NCBI GenBank assembly: GCA_029721515.1
Contig: CM056563.1
Location: forward strand, 23,806,954-23,870,953
Direction of reading: 5' to 3'
From: Synanceia verrucosa
Taxonomy: Eukaryota > Chordata > Actinopteri > Perciformes > Synanceiidae
DNA: 64,000 bases
Under the pieces are notes generated by a model. That model was given only the letters and a program-made list of their open reading frames with translations, ran no database searches and was not told the DNA's origin. Below are positions 59,568-64,000 of the stretch, in pieces; within the stretch, counting starts at the first letter, position 1, and each line of letters begins with the position of its first letter. Made by a program: the position numbers and the translations under genes.

Positions 59568-61197
59568 CTAGCCAGCTTCACCACCACATTAAATTGCCTG
59601 CCTCCTCATTTAAAAACACTTCTGACCTTTAGCTCTGCTTTTCTTTGCAATTTCTGTCCAGAATGAGCAAAGTCATGTCCTCTAAACTGTTTAGTCATAG
59701 AAACTGGGATGTTTGAGTCTCACACTAAGGGTGAACCTGAAATAGCTTCATCAAAATACGCTCATAACAACGAGCACTGCTCACAGCTCCATCACTGCCT
59801 CCTCTAACACTGCATTCACACAGAGTGACAATATGTCTGAGATTACAGTGGTCAAAAGAATCTGTGATCAATAAAAAATATAAGCACTTTGTCTGCTAAT
59901 TACACTCACATACAATTGCAGGGAGGTGGAAATATAAAAATGTAAAAACACACTAATGAGGAAACAACCAGATGGACTGATAAACAAACCTAACATCCTC
60001 CATCAATACAGTTTAAAGACTAACGAGACAATTTAAACAAACTTAAGAGTGACGAATTCTTCAGAGAGGTTAATTTGGGGAATTGAGAATAATATAAGTG
60101 CTGTTTTATTCTCCCTCCACAGAAAACATCATCTAGAAATGAACCAACAACAACAGGAAGCTTCCACAGATCAGTTTGTTTACACAGAGCAGTAAAAAAA
60201 ACTCAACTTCTCAGCATGTTTTCAGAGAAATGACAGGAGATGTGATACGTTTCGACTCATCACCTCATGACAAAATACCAACTCCAGAGTCCGGTCCTGA
60301 TGTAGGCTAAAAACAACCAAACAGATAATGAAGCCTGCCAGGGAGTCTCAGAAAACCAAAAAGCCAAATAAATTCCCAACATGCCCCGGCCTGGGAGACC
60401 AGCCCCTGCACCTGTGACCAGGTAAAGTTTCCACACAGTCCTTAATGGACACGGCGGCTGTTGTTTACTGAAGACTCCCCACAGAGGAGACTAGCTGACC
60501 CATGTCTGCAACCAGTGAGTGGTACAAATGGCAAACATCTCTTGGAGTCATTATTTATGCAGGAATGCCCTTGGGAGTCTTTGCACTTGTTTACACAGTC
60601 ACGGCACAGTCCATTCATGACGGCTCCGATTAAATGAGCCGCTTACTACCAATTTGTCCTGGACGACGAAGCTTTGGGGCTCTACTACCCACAGTTACCT
60701 TGGAGTGTGTGTGTGTTGGTGTGTGTTGGTGTATGGGTATGGAAAAGAGGTTAACGCAGCACTGCTGCGCTGCTGGGAACCGACCTGGAACTCCGGACAC
60801 GCAAGTCCCAAGGGTGTTAGGAAGCAAAGTGTCACAGTTTGGAAACAAATGAGAGGGATGCCACGGACTCTCACCTTTGAAATGGGCTGTTTGTTCGCCC
60901 CGAGGACAGGACAGTGGTCAAAGTTAGCGAGCACCACCTCCCCATAAAAGCAAAACCAAGACAGGCGCTTTTTATGGAGGGTGAAGTCAAAGACAAAATG
61001 GAGAGTTTGGTAGAAGTGTGGCCCAGAGAGTGAGGAGTTATATCCTTCAGTTACTCTTTAAGTCAGTTAGCACTCACTGATGTCAGGCTAGCAGCATGAA
61101 ATGACTGGACGGTGTATTAGAATCCTGCAGCAGCCACAGACACCACAGTTTTTTATCATGTCAGAGCATTCAATAAACATTTCTGAACAGTGGTGTC
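59568..61197. other. Gene-free stretch (contains one exon candidate)
   Basis: No gene is supported apart from the candidate at 60875-60937. An imperfect GTGTGTTG run lies near 60702-60730. Confidence 0.45.
60875..60937 (-). other. Candidate 63-nt coding exon (minus strand), unidentified
   Basis: On the minus strand 63 nt, open in phase 0, read VVLANFDHCPVLGANKQP and end ISK, with the donor AAG|GTGAGA. The acceptor (GCTTTTATGGGGAG|) is mediocre because of purines before AG. The length equals that of the candidate at 6550-6612 and both are on the same strand, but nothing shows that they belong together. Confidence 0.22.
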
Positions 61198-61506
61198 ATT
61201 AGGCTGATTTTAGGGGTGCTGAAGGCCCCCTTATTTCCTGCAGACAAATTCAATATAAAGTGAGGAATATGAGTTTATATAAATAATCGTATAAAATTGC
61301 ATTATTTGTAAATCACTAATTCGTTTGCCACCCATGCCCTGATTGTTGAAAACCTCTTCTGAGGCAAAAACATACATAAAAGTGCTCTCCTTGGAGGCAA
61401 AAACGTGCACTAAAGTGCCCTCTTTGGAGACGAAAACCACATATATCCAAATCAGTCTCACCTGGGGGCTAAGCCCCCTTGTCCTCAAAACCTAGTGACG
61501 CCTCTG
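61198..61506. mobile_element. CAGAGGCGTCACTAGG-ended DNA element
   Basis: The left end CAGTGGTGTCATTAGG and the reverse complement of the right end, CAGAGGCGTCACTAGG, match at 13 of 16 bases. The subterminal GGGGCTAAGCCCCC is itself palindromic. The interior contains a 33-bp minisatellite. The CAG ends fit hAT-like elements, but the flanks do not form a clean 8-bp duplication. Confidence 0.55.
61361..61440. repeat. 33-bp minisatellite, about 2.4 units
   Basis: Units start at 61361, 61394 and 61427 with GAGGCAAAAAC/GAGACGAAAAC and contain AAAGTGC(T/C)CTC. On the minus strand it makes a repetitive open frame (FASKE-like repeats) which is not a gene. Confidence 0.8.
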
Positions 61507-61509
61507 AAT

Positions 61510-61760
61510 ATTTGTACCTTCTGCACAGTCATTGCCTTCGTTTATTTGCCACACTGCACTGTTTTTGTCTCACATAATCAGAGATTTTGCATATTTATTC
61601 TTAGATACCTTATCATTGTTGGTTCTTATGTCTACGTTTACATGTTTACATGTATATAGGTTTATGTTTATATGTCTATATGCACCAAGTCACCAAGTCA
61701 AATTCTTGTTTGTGCAAACTTACTTGGCAATAAACTTGTTTCTGATACTGATTCAATTTA
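61510..61760 (+). mobile_element. LINE 3' end (plus strand)
   Basis: It contains CCAAGTCAAATTCTTGTTTG, then ACTTACTTGGCAATAAACTT and a TTCTGATACTGATTC tail. This is the usual fish LINE terminus 'ACTTGGC(C)AATAAA' plus a CTGATT-type tail. The 5' part (61525-61605) is shared with 23314-23410. Confidence 0.65.
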
Positions 61761-64000
61761 ATGACACTGTCGGAATGTAAAGATCATTTCAACAACTGTA
61801 GCAAAAGAAAATCATAAATTACATTACCAACCCAAGCTTTAAATGGTTATTGCTGGAAATATATAATAAATAACATCAGAAATGAGGTATGATTTAATGT
61901 CTTTAACTAAAACTAGCTTACTGTGAGCAGAAAGTGCTGCAATATCCTGTATTATGAAAAGTAAAAAAAGTCTTTATGTACAGCAGCTCCTTTTAGTGTT
62001 ACTGTATGATGTTATTAGATTATTGTGCATGAATTATTGATGTCTGAGTCAACTAATAACTGGGATGTCCAAATCCTTAAGACAAGAAAGAGACAGAGAT
62101 TTACAGCAAAATGAAAAATATAAGGAACAACATACCTTCTTTCTATCTTGATAATATACACACATGTTAAAATAAATCATTGAAAAATATATATAGTATT
62201 TTTATATTGTGACGTTATCTAAATCTATCTAAAAAAATGAAGTGATATTCCTGTAAACATCAAATCCACCAATTTTATTTTCCTTTCTTTGAACACTTTG
62301 ATTTCTTCTTTTGTTGATTTTTTTTTCGAGTTTTTTGTTATAATATGTGCTTCTTTTGGCTTAACGAGCTCAAACCTTTTGAATCTCCGCTGAACAAAAG
62401 CGAGCTTAACTACTGACAAATATAGCAACGCATGAGGCAGTTTAATGATGCATATAGGAGGCGTATTGTACAGCTAACCTAATGTATGTCGCAGTAATGA
62501 GAATCCTACATAAAGCTGAGTTGATTTAAAATATCAGTAGAGCCCCTGAATCCTCATCAACTTTTATCTTTTTAACATCACAAATGGTGCAAAACAACTG
62601 CAACTTATTAGTGCAAAGTGATGCGACATAGAGAGCATGACTGAATTCTTAATATACAGCATTATGTTTGGGTTATTATGACGATCTCAGAGCTTCAATG
62701 GCTCGTTTTTTTTTTCCCTCAAAAAGCTTAAATGTTCCTAATTCAAAGCTGCCATCAGCTGGCAGCTTTTGGCATTTTTTAGTGTCACTTTACCTCAAGA
62801 GAGTGAGGGCGTAGATGCACTTTAGCTTTCTGACTTGGAAAAAAGAGATGCTATGAAGCAGCAGTGAAAGCTTCAGTTAAACAGCAACACATTCAGGTGT
62901 TATTCTGTAGGTTTACATCCAGAGAAAGAGCAAAAAGGAGAGGCACAGCTACACAGAGAGAGAGGAAAGAGGGATAATTTAACAAGCTTCCTCCTAAACC
63001 ACTCCAAAACCTCCAGAGTTTAATTGCTGGGAGGCAACATTATCCCTAGCAACACTGTGTCTGTCTCTTGGCTGGGATTCGGTGGGTACCTGCTGTATCC
63101 ACTCCCCACACAATGCAGCGCCCACTGAGCCATATAATCCTCTCAGGCCCTCCTCTTCTGGAGAACCACATTCAATCCCGTTGTGACACGGGAAAATCTC
63201 CTCTTCTCCATTTTTTTTGTCAGGGTTCGTGCTTCAAATAAGCCCAATCAGTAGGCGCTGTTATGTGTGCACAATGCTACGGGGAGGACGGCAAAACAGA
63301 GAGGAAGAGTGAAATAAAAAGACGCTTGATTCGCTGCTGTGAAATTCAGGGTGTGCTTTCTGTTCCTCCCCGGAGCGGCCATATTTCTGTTTATGTTTAA
63401 ATGTGAATCAGTCAGATGGGCTGTTGGGCTCCTGCTGAATCATCCGACGCTCCCATCAGAAGGCGCTGGGTTACTTTTGAACCCGGAGAAAACAAGAAAC
63501 TAATGCCACTGTTCCTCCTGACTCCTCTTTCAAGTTGCCCTTGAAAAGAAAATTACAACAACGGCTTTGATGCAAGTGTGACATGCTCGGAGATGTTCTC
63601 CATAAGTGCAGACGCGTACCAGATTATCATTCCAATGAGTCTGTTCTGATGTCTTTTAAGCGTCTGCATGAAGCACGAGCTGACAAGAAGAAAGCATTTT
63701 CCGCTGTGCAGAGGGACAGGAAGCAGTGGCTCATTACACTAAATGGCAAAAGAAGAGAAATGGTATTTCTTTGTTGTCCAGTGGTTTGTGACTCAAGTCA
63801 ATATGGCATTTAGAGACCTGCAGAGACATCTTTTAATTAGTTAAATAATGAGACGGTACAGATGCAGCGTGCTGAAAGAGCTCTCTATTAATTTTACTTT
63901 CAGGTCCTCTCACCCCGAGCAAATTACTTTCTTTACTTTTTATGCACAAACAACAGTTTTGTTTTTATTAAAGGAGAAAAAAAATGATTTATTTTGTGCA
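61761..64000. other. Gene-free single-copy stretch to the window end
   Basis: No gene is supported. The 76-codon frame at 63583-63813 lies in single-copy, mixed-composition sequence that could be a conserved element, but has no recognisable domain or strong splice sites. The window ends without a feature edge. Confidence 0.45.

Noticed and set aside
1..64000. CRISPR arrays, rRNA, bacterial operons, endogenous retrovirus genes
   Set aside because: No regularly spaced direct repeats with unique spacers, no rRNA-like core, and no gag/pol/env-like frames were seen.

Overview
The window looks like nuclear DNA of a teleost fish, probably a percomorph. It is moderately AT-rich and dense in short degenerate transposons, tRNA-headed SINEs, LINE 3' tails and microsatellites of the kinds common in teleosts. 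It shows no operon-like packing, no rRNA, no CRISPR array and no complete protein-coding gene. No long reading frame resembles a family I know except one broken helicase fragment. It is best read as a gene desert or the inside of very large introns. This assignment is inference from repeat style; no species marker was found.

Layout. About 1-15,000 is mostly single-copy DNA, interrupted by a foldback element carrying a nested MITE (2.6-3.5 kb), a CpG- and triplet-rich segment with a well-formed candidate minus-strand exon (6.3-7.1 kb), a SINE (8.9 kb) and a hAT end fragment (14.5 kb). At 15.07-15.35 kb a promoter-like block (CCAAT box, GC box, CRE-like site) precedes an ATG opening a RecQ-like helicase start, which is frameshifted and has a damaged Walker A motif. 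From 16.8 to 49.6 kb seven loci of one TTAA-ended MITE family (called MITE-A here; the first copy is at 2.8 kb) are scattered among hAT-like elements, LINE tails, a second SINE and a 0.6-kb AT-rich block. From 53 to 61 kb hAT-like copies of the TAGGGGTGGG family dominate, including one copy with a perfect 8-bp target duplication and one whose 3' part is in tandem with an exact 227-bp period.

The repeats record an order of events. MITE-A landed inside a foldback element (2.8 kb) and inside a TAGAGGTGTC-type element (27.9 kb), and was itself interrupted by a GTAGAGCTGCAC-type element (43.0-43.7 kb). MITE-A copies fall into two subtypes that differ at one internal cassette of about 22 bp, and the head-to-head copy at 34.6-35.1 kb carries one subtype in each arm.

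Five short segments with good splice signals are listed as unproven exon candidates: 6550-6612 (-), 28530-28700 (+), 39721-39760 (-), 52885-52905 (+) and 60875-60937 (-). Several single-copy stretches rich in homeodomain or POU core motifs are listed as low-confidence regulatory candidates. Family names such as hAT and RecQ rest on motifs read by eye, not on a database search.
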